This document shows positions 45,183 to 54,438 of a DNA stretch of 64,000 nt, piece by piece; within the stretch, counting starts at the first letter, position 1; each line of letters opens with the position of its first letter. The notes beneath the pieces were generated by a model, which saw only the letters and a list, made by a program, of their open reading frames with translations, did not search any database and was not told where the DNA came from. Origin of the DNA: Sulfurimonas crateris. GTDB taxonomy: Bacteria; Campylobacterota; Campylobacteria; Campylobacterales; Sulfurimonadaceae. The stretch is from assembly GCA_945870785.1 (NCBI GenBank), contig CAMBTK010000003.1, forward strand, positions 1 through 64,000, written 5' to 3'. The translations under genes and the position numbers were made by a program.

Positions 45183-46256
45183 ATGGGTATTTTGGATATT
45201 GTAAAAGCTGGTGTGTTGTTTGGTGATGATGTTAGAAAAGTTTATCAACATGCCAAAGAGAATGGATTTGCTATACCAGCAATAAATGTTGTTGGAACAG
45301 ACTCTATAAATGCAATACTTGAAGCTGCCGCAAAGGTTAAATCGCCAGTTATTATACAATTTAGTAACGGCGGAGCATCGTTTTATGCAGGAAAAGGCTT
45401 AAGTAATGAGAATGAAAAAGCAGCAATTGCTGGAGCTGTCAGTGGTGCTATACATGTACATATGATGGCCGTTAGTTATGGTGTAGCAGTTATTCTTCAT
45501 ACAGACCATGCTGCTAAAAAACTTCTTCCATGGATAGATGCTCTTCTTGATGAGAGCGAGAAGTACTACAAAACTAACGCAAGACCTCTCTACTCATCAC
45601 ATATGCTTGACTTATCTGAAGAGAGCTTGGAAGAAAATATTGCTATATCTAAAAAATATCTACAAAGAATGAGTAAAATTGGCATAAGTATAGAGATAGA
45701 GTTAGGTGTAACGGGCGGAGAAGAGGATGGCGTTGATAATTCAAGCGTTGATAATTCACTGTTGTACACTCAACCAGAAGATGTTGCTTATGCTTACAAA
45801 GAGTTAAGTGAAGTATCTCCAAATTTTACAATCGCTGCATCTTTTGGAAACGTACATGGTGTTTACAAACCTGGCAATGTTATTCTTACTCCAAAAATTT
45901 TAGATAACTCTCAAAAATATATACAAGAGAAATTATCTACAACAGATAAACCAGTCAACTTTGTGTTTCATGGTGGATCTGGTTCATCATTACAAGAGAT
46001 TCGTGAAGCAATTGGCTATGGTGTGGTAAAGATGAATATCGACACAGACACTCAGTGGGCGACATGGATTGGTGTAAAAGATTACTATGAGAAAAATAGA
46101 GACTATCTTCAAGGTCAAATCGGAAATCCTGAGGGTGAAGATAAGCCAAACAAGAACTATTACGATCCAAGAAAATGGCTTAGAGATGGGCAAAAAACAC
46201 TTATCAAAAGGGTAGAAGAGGCATTTAATGACTTAAATGCGATAGATAGAAATTAA
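45183..46256 (+). CDS. fba: class II fructose-bisphosphate aldolase
   Basis: Zinc-dependent aldolase of glycolysis and gluconeogenesis, 357 residues. Visible are the catalytic/zinc motif VILHTDHAAKK near 97-107, the second zinc region ELGVTGGEEDGVD near 175, the HGGSGSS phosphate loop near 262 and NIDTDTQWA near 285. In this autotroph-like organism it would work in the gluconeogenic direction. A short Shine-Dalgarno (agag) precedes the ATG. Confidence 0.95.
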   Translation: MGILDIVKAGVLFGDDVRKVYQHAKENGFAIPAINVVGTDSINAILEAAAKVKSPVIIQFSNGGASFYAGKGLSNENEKAAIAGAVSGAIHVHMMAVSYGVAVILHTDHAAKKLLPWIDALLDESEKYYKTNARPLYSSHMLDLSEESLEENIAISKKYLQRMSKIGISIEIELGVTGGEEDGVDNSSVDNSLLYTQPEDVAYAYKELSEVSPNFTIAASFGNVHGVYKPGNVILTPKILDNSQKYIQEKLSTTDKPVNFVFHGGSGSSLQEIREAIGYGVVKMNIDTDTQWATWIGVKDYYEKNRDYLQGQIGNPEGEDKPNKNYYDPRKWLRDGQKTLIKRVEEAFNDLNAIDRN

Positions 46257-46263
46257 CTTTTTT

Positions 46264-46566
46264 CTATCTTTGAGTCTCTTGTCGATAGTTTGACAAGAGA
46301 TGATTTAGTTTATTTTGATTAAATCTCCAAAATCTTTCTTTATTAAATTCTGCATCATTTATCATTAATTCAAAAAGCTCTCTGTTTTCAACATGGTTAC
46401 CATTCTCTTTCATAACTTTTATCATAAGAGCTCTAAGAGTCTCTTGTGACTCTTTTGTTGTGTCATCATCTTCAAGTTGCCTGTTTGGTAAAAAAGCATA
46501 TATTTTCCAGATACTTACAATAAGAAGTAAAATAAAAAATATCACCATTACGATTGAAGTCTGCAT
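46264..46566 (-). CDS. small membrane-anchored protein, unknown
   Basis: Unrecognised 100-residue protein with one N-terminal membrane helix (about 4-25) and a soluble charged tail (about 30-100) containing Asp/Thr-rich DDDTTKE and a likely helical segment. No CxxC or catalytic motif. Convergent with fba and divergent from cmoA. Reasonable length and codon use support a real gene. Confidence 0.65.
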   Translation of the reverse strand: MQTSIVMVIFFILLLIVSIWKIYAFLPNRQLEDDDTTKESQETLRALMIKVMKENGNHVENRELFELMINDAEFNKERFWRFNQNKLNHLLSNYRQETQR

Positions 46567-46650
46567 TGTTAATCTTTTAGTTTAAGTTTTGTAAATTATA
46601 TGGATTCTATCATAAGATTTTGGTTAAAATTCTGCCAATAGGAAAACAAG

Positions 46651-47358
46651 ATGAATGATAAAGTATTTACAAAAGCGATAAAAAAACAGTTTGAATTTGA
46701 TGAAGAGGTAGCAGCAGTTTTTGATGATATGCTACAAAGAAGCGTACCTTTTTATAAAGAGTCATTAAAAATAAGTGAGTTTTTTGCACTTAAAGCTTTA
46801 ATTGATGGTGGAAGAGCGTATGATTTGGGCTGCTCTACAGCAACACTTCTGATAAATATAAGCAGAAAATTACAGACAAAAGCAACGCTTATAGGGCTCG
46901 ATAACTCAGAAGCTATGCTGGAGAGAGCCAGAAAGAAGTGTGAAGCTTTTAAAGCGGATATAGAGCTTGAGAATGCCGATATACTTGAATATGATTATAA
47001 AGAAGCAAATCTTTTTATAAGTAATTACACACTTCAGTTTGTGCGTCCCCTTATAAGAGAAGAACTTGTAAAAAAGATAGCTTCTTCACTAAAAAAAGAT
47101 GGTATGTTTATATTTAGTGAAAAAGTGATTAGCCATCACTCAAAGCTTCATAAAGATTTAATTGAGTGCTACTATGACTTTAAAAAAGAGCAGGGCTATT
47201 CAGAGTATGAGATAGTTCAAAAAAGAGAAGCGTTAGAGAATGTTTTGATTCCATATAGCGAAGAGGAAAATATAAAGATGGCAAAAAATTGCGGTTTTTC
47301 CCACTGTGAAGTAGTTTTTAGATGGGCAAACTTCGCTACTTTTATAGCTATAAAATAG
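46651..47358 (+). CDS. cmoA: carboxy-SAM synthase CmoA
   Basis: Makes carboxy-S-adenosylmethionine from SAM and prephenate, used by CmoB to form the cmo5U34 wobble modification in tRNAs. The 235 residues have the SAM-binding motif [15 protein letters not shown] near 57-71, the [14 protein letters not shown] motif and NYTLQFV near 127. CmoB is not in this window. Confidence 0.9.
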   Translation: MNDKVFTKAIKKQFEFDEEVAAVFDDMLQRSVPFYKESLKISEFFALKALIDGGRAYDLGCSTATLLINISRKLQTKATLIGLDNSEAMLERARKKCEAFKADIELENADILEYDYKEANLFISNYTLQFVRPLIREELVKKIASSLKKDGMFIFSEKVISHHSKLHKDLIECYYDFKKEQGYSEYEIVQKREALENVLIPYSEEENIKMAKNCGFSHCEVVFRWANFATFIAIK

Positions 47359-47377
47359 AGCTTTATTATATAAATAA

Positions 47378-47407
47378 AAATAGTAAAAACTAGATTTTTT
47401 ACTATTT
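47378..47407. terminator. 12-bp perfect hairpin between convergent genes
   Basis: Arms aaatagtaaaaa and tttttactattt match over 12 bp with a 6-base loop, immediately after cmoA and before the end of a convergent lipoprotein gene. A/T-rich on both strands, consistent with a bidirectional terminator. Confidence 0.7.
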
Positions 47408-47429
47408 AAAATTTGGAATCTCAAATTTT
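47408..47429. terminator. second hairpin adjoining the lipoprotein stop codon
   Basis: 8-bp stem aaaatttg / caaatttt with a 6-base loop, directly adjacent to the previous hairpin; its right arm reaches the stop codon of the reverse-strand gene. May back up termination or be chance. Confidence 0.4.
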
Positions 47430-47670
47430 ACCAAACATTTCCTTTGGGTTTTTCTTCCTCTGCTCCTACTACATAATCATAAGCTTCTTCTGCTTTTTGG
47501 CGTATCTCTTTGTGTGAGACAATATCATCCTCTCCACACTCTTTATGGTAATACCCCTGAAGGTCATAATACTCTTTGCATTCACTATAGTATTGCAACG
47601 ATATTCCATGTTTGTTTACACAAGCTGAGAATAAAAATAGAGTGGATATAAGAAGTAAATATTTTATCAT
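47428..47670 (-). CDS. small lipoprotein, unknown function
   Basis: Has 80 residues with a clear lipoprotein signal (MIKYLLLISTLFLFSAC, lipid Cys17) and a short acidic periplasmic part containing CKEYYDLQGYYHKECGE, two cysteines that could pair. The ATG is preferred to an in-frame TTG 12 bases upstream because a gaag Shine-Dalgarno precedes it. It lies just after nth on the same strand, so it may be co-transcribed. Confidence 0.7.
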   Translation of the reverse strand: MIKYLLLISTLFLFSACVNKHGISLQYYSECKEYYDLQGYYHKECGEDDIVSHKEIRQKAEEAYDYVVGAEEEKPKGNVW

Positions 47671-47704
47671 AAAATTCTTCAAGCAAATACTAATCCAGTT
47701 TTAC

Positions 47705-48346
47705 TCAAACTTTAAAACTTTCTTTTGTTTTACAGTAAGATGTTAAAAAGCACTCATCACATTTAGGATTTTTTGCTTTGCAGATGTAGCGTCCAAAGAG
47801 TACCATTCCTTGATGAAGTGTGCGGAGGTTGTTTTTAAATTTTTTAACAAGTGTTGCTTCAGTTTTTGATGCAGTTGCATCACTGCTAAGACCTAATCTG
47901 TGAGAGACTCTAAAGACATGAGTATCAACAGCCATCAAATTTGCCCCAGTGTACTCTATCATAACAACGTTAGTTGTCTTTTGTCCAACACCGCCAAGAG
48001 TAATTAGCTCTTTTTCATTCATTGGAATGTTGCCACCATAGACATCTTCTACGCGTTTTGCCATATCAATTATATTTTTTGCTTTATTGTTAAAAAATGA
48101 ACAACTATTAATTAGATTTTTTACATCGTCTATATCTGCATTTGCTAATGATTTTGTATCAGGATACGCTTTAAACAGATGGGGAGTTATAAGGTTTACT
48201 CTTTTATCTGTACATTGTGCCGATAGTGAAACGGCTACAACTAATTCGTAAGCGTTTTTATAATCAAGCTCTGTTACAGCGTCACTATAATTATCGATAA
48301 AGAGTTGATGAATCTCTTTAATTTCTTCTTTTGTAGCTTTTTTCAT
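47705..48346 (-). CDS. nth: endonuclease III
   Basis: Bifunctional DNA glycosylase/AP lyase for oxidised pyrimidines. The HhH motif LGGVGQKTTNVV carries the catalytic lysine, VDTHVFRVS the catalytic Asp, and the C-terminal cysteines CX6CX2CX5C bind a [4Fe-4S] cluster. The frame remains open 25 codons upstream, but that extension is hydrophobic and unlike the family, so I start at the internal ATG (KKATKEEIKEIHQ), giving 213 residues, close to E. coli Nth. Confidence 0.92.
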   Translation of the reverse strand: MKKATKEEIKEIHQLFIDNYSDAVTELDYKNAYELVVAVSLSAQCTDKRVNLITPHLFKAYPDTKSLANADIDDVKNLINSCSFFNNKAKNIIDMAKRVEDVYGGNIPMNEKELITLGGVGQKTTNVVMIEYTGANLMAVDTHVFRVSHRLGLSSDATASKTEATLVKKFKNNLRTLHQGMVLFGRYICKAKNPKCDECFLTSYCKTKESFKV

Positions 48347-48430
48347 AAAAGAATTATATATAAAATAGACTTGTTTAATAATCATTAGTATTAACAAACT
48401 AAAATTTTTCCAATTTATCAAGGAAGTGCA

Positions 48431-49264
48431 ATGAAATCAGTAACAAAATTAGTATCGTCTTTAGCTCTTTTATCAACAATGTCGTTTGCAGCGCAAACAC
48501 TAGTAAGCGTAAATGGCACAGTAATCACGCAACAAGATGTCGATAGAGAGCTTATGGCAGCAACACAAGGGAGATTCAACCAAGTTCCAGCAGAGAAGCA
48601 GGCTGAATTTAGAAAACAGGTATTAGAGCAGTTAGTAGCTAAAGAGTTAGTTTATGATGATGCAAAAAAAACAGGTGTATTAACATCTCCAGAGTATAAA
48701 GAGAAGTACGAAGAGGTAACAAAAAGAATCCAAAAAGAGATAGCTATTCAAGTTTGGCAAAAAAGAGAGATTGATAAAATCGCTATTTCAAATGATGAGT
48801 TGAAAAAATATTATGATGCAAACAAAGAAGAGTTTGTTGAGAATGAAAGTGTTAATGCACGTCATATTCTTGTTGAAAAAGAAGCAGACGCAAAAGCTGT
48901 TATTGCTGAATTGAAGCCACTAAAGGATGATGCTCTAAAAAACAAATTTATTGAACTTGCAAAATCAAAATCAACATGTGCTAGTGCTTCTGAGGGTGGT
49001 GATTTAGGTTATTTTACAGCAGGGCAAATGGTACCTGAGTTTAATGATAAAGCGTTTTCTATGAAAGCTAAAGAGATGACAATGGAACCAGTAAAAACAC
49101 AATTTGGTTATCATGTAATCTATATAGAAGATAAAAAAGCAAAAGCAACAAAGAATTTTGCTGAAGTAAAACCTTTTATAGAACAAAGATTAAAAATGGA
49201 AAAAGCTAAAACTATAATGCTTGCAAAAATGAAAGAGTTAGAGAAAAAAGCTACTATAAAATAG
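48431..49264 (+). CDS. periplasmic parvulin-type peptidyl-prolyl isomerase (PEB4/SurA-like)
   Basis: Has 277 residues: signal peptide (about 1-21, ending SFAA), a SurA-like N-terminal chaperone helix bundle (about 25-125), a rotamase domain (about 130-240, with VNARHILVEKE and GGDLGYFTAGQMVPEFNDKAF) and a C-terminal helix. It resembles the C. jejuni PEB4 outer-membrane-protein chaperone. Divergent from nth and followed 3 bases later by a PLP enzyme. Confidence 0.9.
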   Translation: MKSVTKLVSSLALLSTMSFAAQTLVSVNGTVITQQDVDRELMAATQGRFNQVPAEKQAEFRKQVLEQLVAKELVYDDAKKTGVLTSPEYKEKYEEVTKRIQKEIAIQVWQKREIDKIAISNDELKKYYDANKEEFVENESVNARHILVEKEADAKAVIAELKPLKDDALKNKFIELAKSKSTCASASEGGDLGYFTAGQMVPEFNDKAFSMKAKEMTMEPVKTQFGYHVIYIEDKKAKATKNFAEVKPFIEQRLKMEKAKTIMLAKMKELEKKATIK

Positions 49265-49267
49265 TCC

Positions 49268-50119
49268 ATGAACTCTCCTATCTCTAAAATAATTGTAGAT
49301 GGGAGAGATTTTTATGTTAAAAGGGATGATTTAATAGATCCTTATTTAGCAGGAAATAAATACCGCAAACTATATACACTTCTTAAAACACCATCAAATG
49401 AATTAAAAACTATCATCTCTTATGGCGGAACGCAATCAAATGCGATGCTTGCAATTTCTGCAATGTGCCAAAAAAAGGGATGGGAGTTTATCTACTATAC
49501 TAAAACTCTAAGTATCGCTATGCAACAAGAGAAATCTGGCAATTTTTATCACGCCACAAGGCTTGGAATGAAACATATCGAGATTGAAAATGAGTATTAC
49601 AGAGATTTTATAGCTTCACTGCGCTTAAACTTAGACAAAGAGACTTTTATAATAGACCAAGGCGGTGCAGTAGAAGAAGCAAGACTTGGGTTAAAAGTTT
49701 TAGCGGATGAGATAAGAGAGAGTTCTTTAGATGTAAAGTCTTTAGCAACTCCTTCAGGCACAGGTACAACTGCCCTTTTTTTGGCTCTTTGTTTGCCTGA
49801 GTATAAAGTCTATACTACACCTTGTGTTGGAGACACTGAGTACCTTAAGTGTCAAATGAGAGCGTTATGTGAACTTCCATCAAACCTTATTATATTAGAG
49901 CCAAATAGAAAATATCACTTCGCTAAACCATACAAAGAGTTTTTAGAAATATGGCAAAAACTGTTAGCTGCTAAAGTAGAGTTTGATTTAATTTATGCGC
50001 CATCTATGTGGATGACGCTTTTAGAACATACTAAAGAAGATGTGTTATATGTTCACAGTGGAGGCGTAAGTGGAAATGAGAGTATGTTGGAGCGATATAA
50101 GCAAAAAGGCTTTATATAA
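49268..50119 (+). CDS. PLP enzyme of the ACC deaminase/D-cysteine desulfhydrase family
   Basis: Fold-type II PLP protein of 283 residues, somewhat shorter than the usual 330. The PLP lysine is Lys31 in GNKYRKL, the substrate loop GGTQSNAMLA starts near 56 and the phosphate-binding stretch is TPSGTGTTALFLAL near 166. Substrate may be D-cysteine, ACC or neither. It begins 3 bases after the PEB4-like gene and overlaps the reverse nitroreductase by 8 bases at the 3' end. Confidence 0.8.
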   Translation: MNSPISKIIVDGRDFYVKRDDLIDPYLAGNKYRKLYTLLKTPSNELKTIISYGGTQSNAMLAISAMCQKKGWEFIYYTKTLSIAMQQEKSGNFYHATRLGMKHIEIENEYYRDFIASLRLNLDKETFIIDQGGAVEEARLGLKVLADEIRESSLDVKSLATPSGTGTTALFLALCLPEYKVYTTPCVGDTEYLKCQMRALCELPSNLIILEPNRKYHFAKPYKEFLEIWQKLLAAKVEFDLIYAPSMWMTLLEHTKEDVLYVHSGGVSGNESMLERYKQKGFI

Positions 50120-50789
50120 AGATAACGGTTTCACTAATATCTGCTCTTTGTGGTCTATAACTGTTTATTTTTGCTTCTTTGTCCTCATAGCCGATAACAA
50201 CGCTATAAAGAAGTGCTAGATTGTCTGGTGCGTCTAATACTTTAGCTACAACTCTTCCAAACTCGGTAGTTGAGCCTTGAGGACAACTCTCTAATCCAAA
50301 ATCTCTTGCACAAAGCATGATACTTTGCATATATGCACCACAATCTATAAGTGCTCCAACTGCACCATCAATCATCGCTTTATCTGTAAAGACAAAAAAC
50401 ACACACTGAGCATTAAACCATCGAAAGTTGTCATGCCACATTTTTGTTCTTGTTTCAACGTCTTTTCTATCTACTCCCATGTGTGCATACAGACCTATGC
50501 CAGTTTCAAATCTTCTCTTTTTATATATAGGTTTCCACTCTAGAGGATAGTATTGGATAAATTGGTCATGTTCTGCGCCGCTGTTCATCTTTTGGATGAT
50601 AGCGTCACCTATATTTTTTAAAACTTCTTTGTCGCTGATTGCATACGTAATCCATGGTTGCATATTTGCTCCACTTGGCGTCATGGCAGCTGCTTTTAAA
50701 ATTTCTTCTTGTATCTCCCTTGTTACAGGCTTTTGTAAAAAGGCTCTTTTTGAAGAGCGCTCTATTATAGCATTAGTGATAGTAGGCAT
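50112..50789 (-). CDS. nitroreductase family flavoprotein
   Basis: FMN-dependent oxidoreductase fold, 225 residues. RSSKRAF near 9-15 and MTPSGANMQPW near 36-46 match the FMN-binding start of the family, and GLESCPQGSTTEF near 170 matches the central region. Could reduce nitroaromatics, quinones or act as a flavin reductase; the substrate cannot be decided. No coupled partner. Confidence 0.85.
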   Translation of the reverse strand: MPTITNAIIERSSKRAFLQKPVTREIQEEILKAAAMTPSGANMQPWITYAISDKEVLKNIGDAIIQKMNSGAEHDQFIQYYPLEWKPIYKKRRFETGIGLYAHMGVDRKDVETRTKMWHDNFRWFNAQCVFFVFTDKAMIDGAVGALIDCGAYMQSIMLCARDFGLESCPQGSTTEFGRVVAKVLDAPDNLALLYSVVIGYEDKEAKINSYRPQRADISETVIFI

Positions 50790-50869
50790 TTGTTCCCCTA
50801 TAAAACTTTTTTTGAAATTATATTACAAATTAAATTAAAAGAAAGTTTTACAGATAAAGACTAAAAAGA

Positions 50870-50890
50870 CTTGACAAGAAGTCACTCAAC
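50870..50890. promoter_or_regulatory. HAIR-like operator for HspR upstream of clpB
   Basis: CTTGACA-N7-ACTCAAC compares with the HAIR consensus CTTGAGT-N7-ACTCAAG: 11 of 14 arm positions match and the 7-base spacer is exact. It covers the -35 of the clpB promoter, where repressor binding would block RNA polymerase. HspR controls clpB in Campylobacter and Helicobacter, but no hspR gene is in this window. Confidence 0.65.
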
Positions 50891-50900
50891 TAGATATAAT
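50871..50900 (+). promoter_or_regulatory. clpB: clpB promoter with consensus -35 and -10
   Basis: TTGACA at 50871-50876 and TATAAT at 50895-50900, 18 bases apart, about 32 bases before the clpB ATG. This is unusually close to the E. coli consensus for the phylum and overlaps the HAIR-like operator. Confidence 0.7.
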
Positions 50901-50932
50901 TATTTTCATAAATTTAAAGTTTGGAGATAAGT

Positions 50933-53509
50933 ATGAATAATATATTTGAGAAATTAACAAACAACATGACAGAGTCTATTGAATCGGCTGTATCGTTGGC
51001 TCTATACAATAAAAACCAAGAGGTTGAACCTATCCACTTCTTATGGTCGCAACTAACTAACTCAAACTCTGTACTAAACCAGATGTTCAATAAAATGAGC
51101 ATAGATAAAGTGGCGATAGAGCTTGATGTAAAGAGTTTTAGCGAGAAGTTGCCAAAGTCATCGAGTGTAACAAAAGAGAGTATTAAATTATCAAGAAACT
51201 TTGTTCAGTCATTAGAAAATGGTGTCGGAGTTATGACGAAAAATGGAGACTCTTTTTTAGCTGTTGATACGTATCTATTGGCAAATATGAAAAATGAGCC
51301 CTTCTTTAGCATACTTAAAAAATATATAGATATATCAGAACTAATCAAAAATATTGAATCCTCAAGAGGCACTTCAAAGATTGACTCGCAAAGCTCAGAT
51401 GAGACGATGGAGTCGCTTAAAAAGTATGGTATAGATTTAACAAAAGAGGCAAAAGATGGCAAACTTGCTCCTGTTATAGGGCGAGATGAAGAGATTACTA
51501 GGATGATGCAGATACTCATCCGTAAAACAAAAAACAACCCAATGCTTCTTGGTGAACCAGGGGTTGGTAAAACAGCCCTAGTTGAAGGACTTGCACAAAG
51601 AATTAGCGATAATAATGTCCCAACTTCACTTCAAAACAAAAAGTTAATTGCTCTTGATATGAGTGCCCTAATCGCTGGTGCAAAGTACAGAGGAGAGTTT
51701 GAAGATAGATTAAAGGCCGTCATTGATGAGGTAAAGAAGAGTGGAAATATCATCTTATTTATAGATGAGATTCATACAATTGTTGGAGCGGGTGCCAGTG
51801 AGGGAAGTATGGACGCTGCAAACATCTTAAAACCTGCTCTTGCTCGTGGAGAGCTCCACACAATAGGTGCAACAACTTTAAAAGAGTATAGAAAGTATTT
51901 TGAAAAAGATATGGCTCTTCAGAGACGTTTTTTACCTATAAACCTTGATGAACCAAGTGTTAATCAAACTCTTCAAATACTTCGCGGTATAAAAGAGAGA
52001 CTTGAGACGCATCATAATGTAACGATTACAGATAGTGCCCTAGTCGCTGCTGCAAAACTATCAGATAGATATATAGCAGATAGATTTTTACCAGATAAGG
52101 CAATCGACCTTATAGATGAGGCTGCGGCTGAGCTTAAGATGCAGATAGAGACAGAGCCAAACGTCCTAAAGAGTGCAAAGATTAAAATATCAGAGCTTAG
52201 TGTAGAGCAAGAAGCACTAAAGATGGAAGAGTCGCCATCAAATACTAAGCGCCTCGTTGATATACAAAAAGAGTTAGCTGATGAGCAAGAGAGAGTTAGA
52301 ACGCTTGAAGCTCAGTTTAGCAATGAAAAAGAGGTCTTTGGAAAAATATCTAGTATTAAAAATGAGATTGAAGCAAAAAGAAGAGAAGCTCATGTGGCTA
52401 AGAGCACATCTGAATTTAATCGTGCTGCTGAAATAGAGTATGGAGAAATCCCAGCATTAATAGCTAGAGAAAAAGAGATTGCACAAAATTGGGAAAATCT
52501 TCAAAAAGAGGGAACTCTTCTAAAGAACAGTGTAGATGAAGAGGCGATTGCTTCTATAATTTCAAGATGGACTGGAATTCCAGTTAAAAAAATGCTTCAA
52601 GCTGATAAAGATAAAATACTTAATGTTGAAGAAGAATTAAATAGAGAGGTAGTTGGACAGAGTAAAGCTACACATGCAGTTGCGCGTGCTATTAAAAGAA
52701 ACAAAGCTGGGCTCTCAAGCGGTAATTCGCCAATTGGTAGCTTCTTATTTTTAGGTCCAACTGGTGTTGGTAAAACGCAAACTGCTAAGACATTGGCTAA
52801 GTTTTTGTTTGATTCGCAAGATGCAATGATAAGAATAGATATGAGTGAATATATGGAAAAACACTCAGTATCTCGCCTTGTTGGGGCTGCTCCAGGGTAT
52901 GTTGGCTATGAAGAGGGCGGACAGTTGACTGAAGCCGTTAGAAGAAAACCATATAGTGTAATCTTATTTGATGAGGTAGAAAAAGCTCATCCTGATGTAT
53001 TTAATATATTGCTTCAAGTCTTGGATGATGGAAGATTGACAGATAATAAAGGGGTGACAGTTGATTTTACAAACACAATAATCATCCTTACTTCAAATAT
53101 AGCAAGTGATAAAATCATCAATAACCCAAACTCTGAGGCACTTCAAGAGATGGTAATGAGTGAACTAAAGAGTGCATTTAAACCAGAATTTTTAAATCGC
53201 TTGGATGATATTGTAATATTTAACGCACTTGGGCGTGAACAGATTGTCGGAATTGTAGATATATTCTTTAGTGAAATTGCTAAAAAAGTTGCTTCAAGAG
53301 ATATAACACTCACACTAAGCAAAGAGGCAAAAGCTTATATTGCAGAGGCTGGATTTGATCCAGTTTATGGAGCAAGACCTCTAAAACGTGCGTTATACGA
53401 GATTGTTGAAGATAGATTGGCTGAGTTGATACTTGAGGGTAAAGTAGTCGAAGGCTCTCATGTTGAATTTGATTTTATAGATGATGAAATAAGCGTAAAA
53501 ATATCCTAA
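50933..53509 (+). CDS. clpB: ATP-dependent disaggregase ClpB
   Basis: AAA+ chaperone that unfolds aggregated proteins with DnaK, 858 residues. Walker A motifs are GEPGVGKT at about 207-214 (D1) and GPTGVGKT at about 608-615 (D2), with a coiled-coil M domain between (about 400-520) and an N-terminal domain before. The ATG is chosen four codons into the open frame because the Shine-Dalgarno ggaga lies just before it. A HAIR-like operator overlaps its promoter. Confidence 0.96.
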   Translation: MNNIFEKLTNNMTESIESAVSLALYNKNQEVEPIHFLWSQLTNSNSVLNQMFNKMSIDKVAIELDVKSFSEKLPKSSSVTKESIKLSRNFVQSLENGVGVMTKNGDSFLAVDTYLLANMKNEPFFSILKKYIDISELIKNIESSRGTSKIDSQSSDETMESLKKYGIDLTKEAKDGKLAPVIGRDEEITRMMQILIRKTKNNPMLLGEPGVGKTALVEGLAQRISDNNVPTSLQNKKLIALDMSALIAGAKYRGEFEDRLKAVIDEVKKSGNIILFIDEIHTIVGAGASEGSMDAANILKPALARGELHTIGATTLKEYRKYFEKDMALQRRFLPINLDEPSVNQTLQILRGIKERLETHHNVTITDSALVAAAKLSDRYIADRFLPDKAIDLIDEAAAELKMQIETEPNVLKSAKIKISELSVEQEALKMEESPSNTKRLVDIQKELADEQERVRTLEAQFSNEKEVFGKISSIKNEIEAKRREAHVAKSTSEFNRAAEIEYGEIPALIAREKEIAQNWENLQKEGTLLKNSVDEEAIASIISRWTGIPVKKMLQADKDKILNVEEELNREVVGQSKATHAVARAIKRNKAGLSSGNSPIGSFLFLGPTGVGKTQTAKTLAKFLFDSQDAMIRIDMSEYMEKHSVSRLVGAAPGYVGYEEGGQLTEAVRRKPYSVILFDEVEKAHPDVFNILLQVLDDGRLTDNKGVTVDFTNTIIILTSNIASDKIINNPNSEALQEMVMSELKSAFKPEFLNRLDDIVIFNALGREQIVGIVDIFFSEIAKKVASRDITLTLSKEAKAYIAEAGFDPVYGARPLKRALYEIVEDRLAELILEGKVVEGSHVEFDFIDDEISVKIS

Positions 53510-53533
53510 GAGTAAGTCGAAGAAGTTACAAAA

Positions 53534-53557
53534 GTGCCTCTTGTTGCCTAGAGGCAC
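53534..53557 (+). terminator. hairpin after clpB
   Basis: 8-bp stem gtgcctct / agaggcac with an 8-base loop, 25 bases after the clpB stop. GC content of the stem is high for this region. No strong U-tract follows (aaatctt), so termination is probable but not certain. Confidence 0.5.
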
Positions 53558-53625
53558 AAATCTTAACCGCACTTTAAGTAACTTTCATATATGATTTCGG
53601 ACTTAATTTTAAAGAAGGATATGTC

Positions 53626-53760
53626 ATGAAAAGAACATACCAGCCTCACGGTAAACCGAGAAAATCAACTCACGGTTTTAGAGCAAGAATGGCAACGAAA
53701 AACGGTCGTAATGTAATTAACCGTCGTCGTGCAAAAGGTCGTAAAAAATTGTCAGTTTAG
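53626..53760 (+). CDS. rpmH: 50S ribosomal protein L34
   Basis: Ribosomal protein of 44 residues, the normal length: [20 protein letters not shown] and the basic tail ending [11 protein letters not shown]. Its ATG follows an upstream out-of-frame ATG that meets a stop at once (ATGTCATGA); the Shine-Dalgarno aaagaagga fits the second ATG. The last 13 bases overlap the open frame of rnpA. Confidence 0.96.
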   Translation: MKRTYQPHGKPRKSTHGFRARMATKNGRNVINRRRAKGRKKLSV

Positions 53761-54116
53761 GAAATTTCTATACACTAAAACTCCATAAAGAGTTTCAGTA
53801 TGTTTATAGAAAAGGGAAAGATTCGCACTCAAATAGTGTTGTGCTATTTTTTCTACCCGCGAACAACGTTAAAAAAGTGGGATTTACGGCTACTAAAAAA
53901 ATTGGTAATGCTGTAAAGAGAAACAGAGCAAAAAGAAGACTTAGAGCTCTGTTTGTTACTTACTCATCGCTTCTTAAGCATGGCACATATATTTTTGTAG
54001 CCAAGCAAACAATCTCAGAAACATCACATCAAAAACTACAAAATGACTTTGAAAAAGTTTTAAGTCGTTTAGGCACACTTGAAAAAAAAACAGATGATCA
54101 AAACATTACTGCTTAA
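53748..54116 (+). CDS. rnpA: ribonuclease P protein component, start uncertain (apparent ATT)
   Basis: Protein subunit of RNase P. The C-terminal part contains the family signature [10 protein letters not shown] (with [10 protein letters not shown] before it). The first standard start in frame is GTG at 53841, but the conserved N-terminus ([16 protein letters not shown]) lies upstream of it. Open frame extends back to 53745 with no ATG, GTG or TTG; ATT at 53748 has aaaagg 9 bases ahead and gives 122 residues, the family length. I therefore use ATT, a known rare initiator. It overlaps rpmH by 13 bases. Confidence 0.8.
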   Translation: MVSLGNFYTLKLHKEFQYVYRKGKDSHSNSVVLFFLPANNVKKVGFTATKKIGNAVKRNRAKRRLRALFVTYSSLLKHGTYIFVAKQTISETSHQKLQNDFEKVLSRLGTLEKKTDDQNITA

Positions 54117-54438
54117 GCTTTTATGGCTTTATCAGAAGTTTTTTACACTTATTGGATATGGTAGTTGCAGATATTACCCATCTTGTAGCGAATATGCAAG
54201 AATTCACTTTGAAAATAACTCCATTTCAAGTGCTTTTTACCACACTTTTACTAGAATACTGCGTTGTAATCAATTATTTGAGGGCGGTATAGAGTATCCA
54301 CTTCTTGATAAACTCTCATTAAAACCCAAAAAAATAGGGATTGATTCTATAAAATATTGGTTGGTTCCAAATAAAAAAAACCGTTTTTATATCATAAAAA
54401 ATTTTTTATACAAAGGGCGAACGTGTTCGACAAAATGA
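54094..54438 (+). CDS. yidD: membrane protein insertion efficiency factor YidD
   Basis: Small protein aiding membrane insertion, 114 residues from the chosen ATG (a TTG 15 bases upstream is also possible). The signature YGSCRYYPSCSEYARIHF with its cysteines is clear, followed by RILRCNQLFEGG. It is longer than E. coli YidD (85) by a C-terminal tail that overlaps the yidC start by 16 bases; its own start overlaps rnpA by 23 bases. Confidence 0.92.
   Translation: MIKTLLLKLLWLYQKFFTLIGYGSCRYYPSCSEYARIHFENNSISSAFYHTFTRILRCNQLFEGGIEYPLLDKLSLKPKKIGIDSIKYWLVPNKKNRFYIIKNFLYKGRTCSTK

Noticed and set aside
48347-48421. N-terminal extension of endonuclease III
   Set aside because: The 25 extra codons are hydrophobic, absent from the family as I know it, and leave only 9 bases before the divergent PEB4-like gene; the internal ATG gives the normal length.
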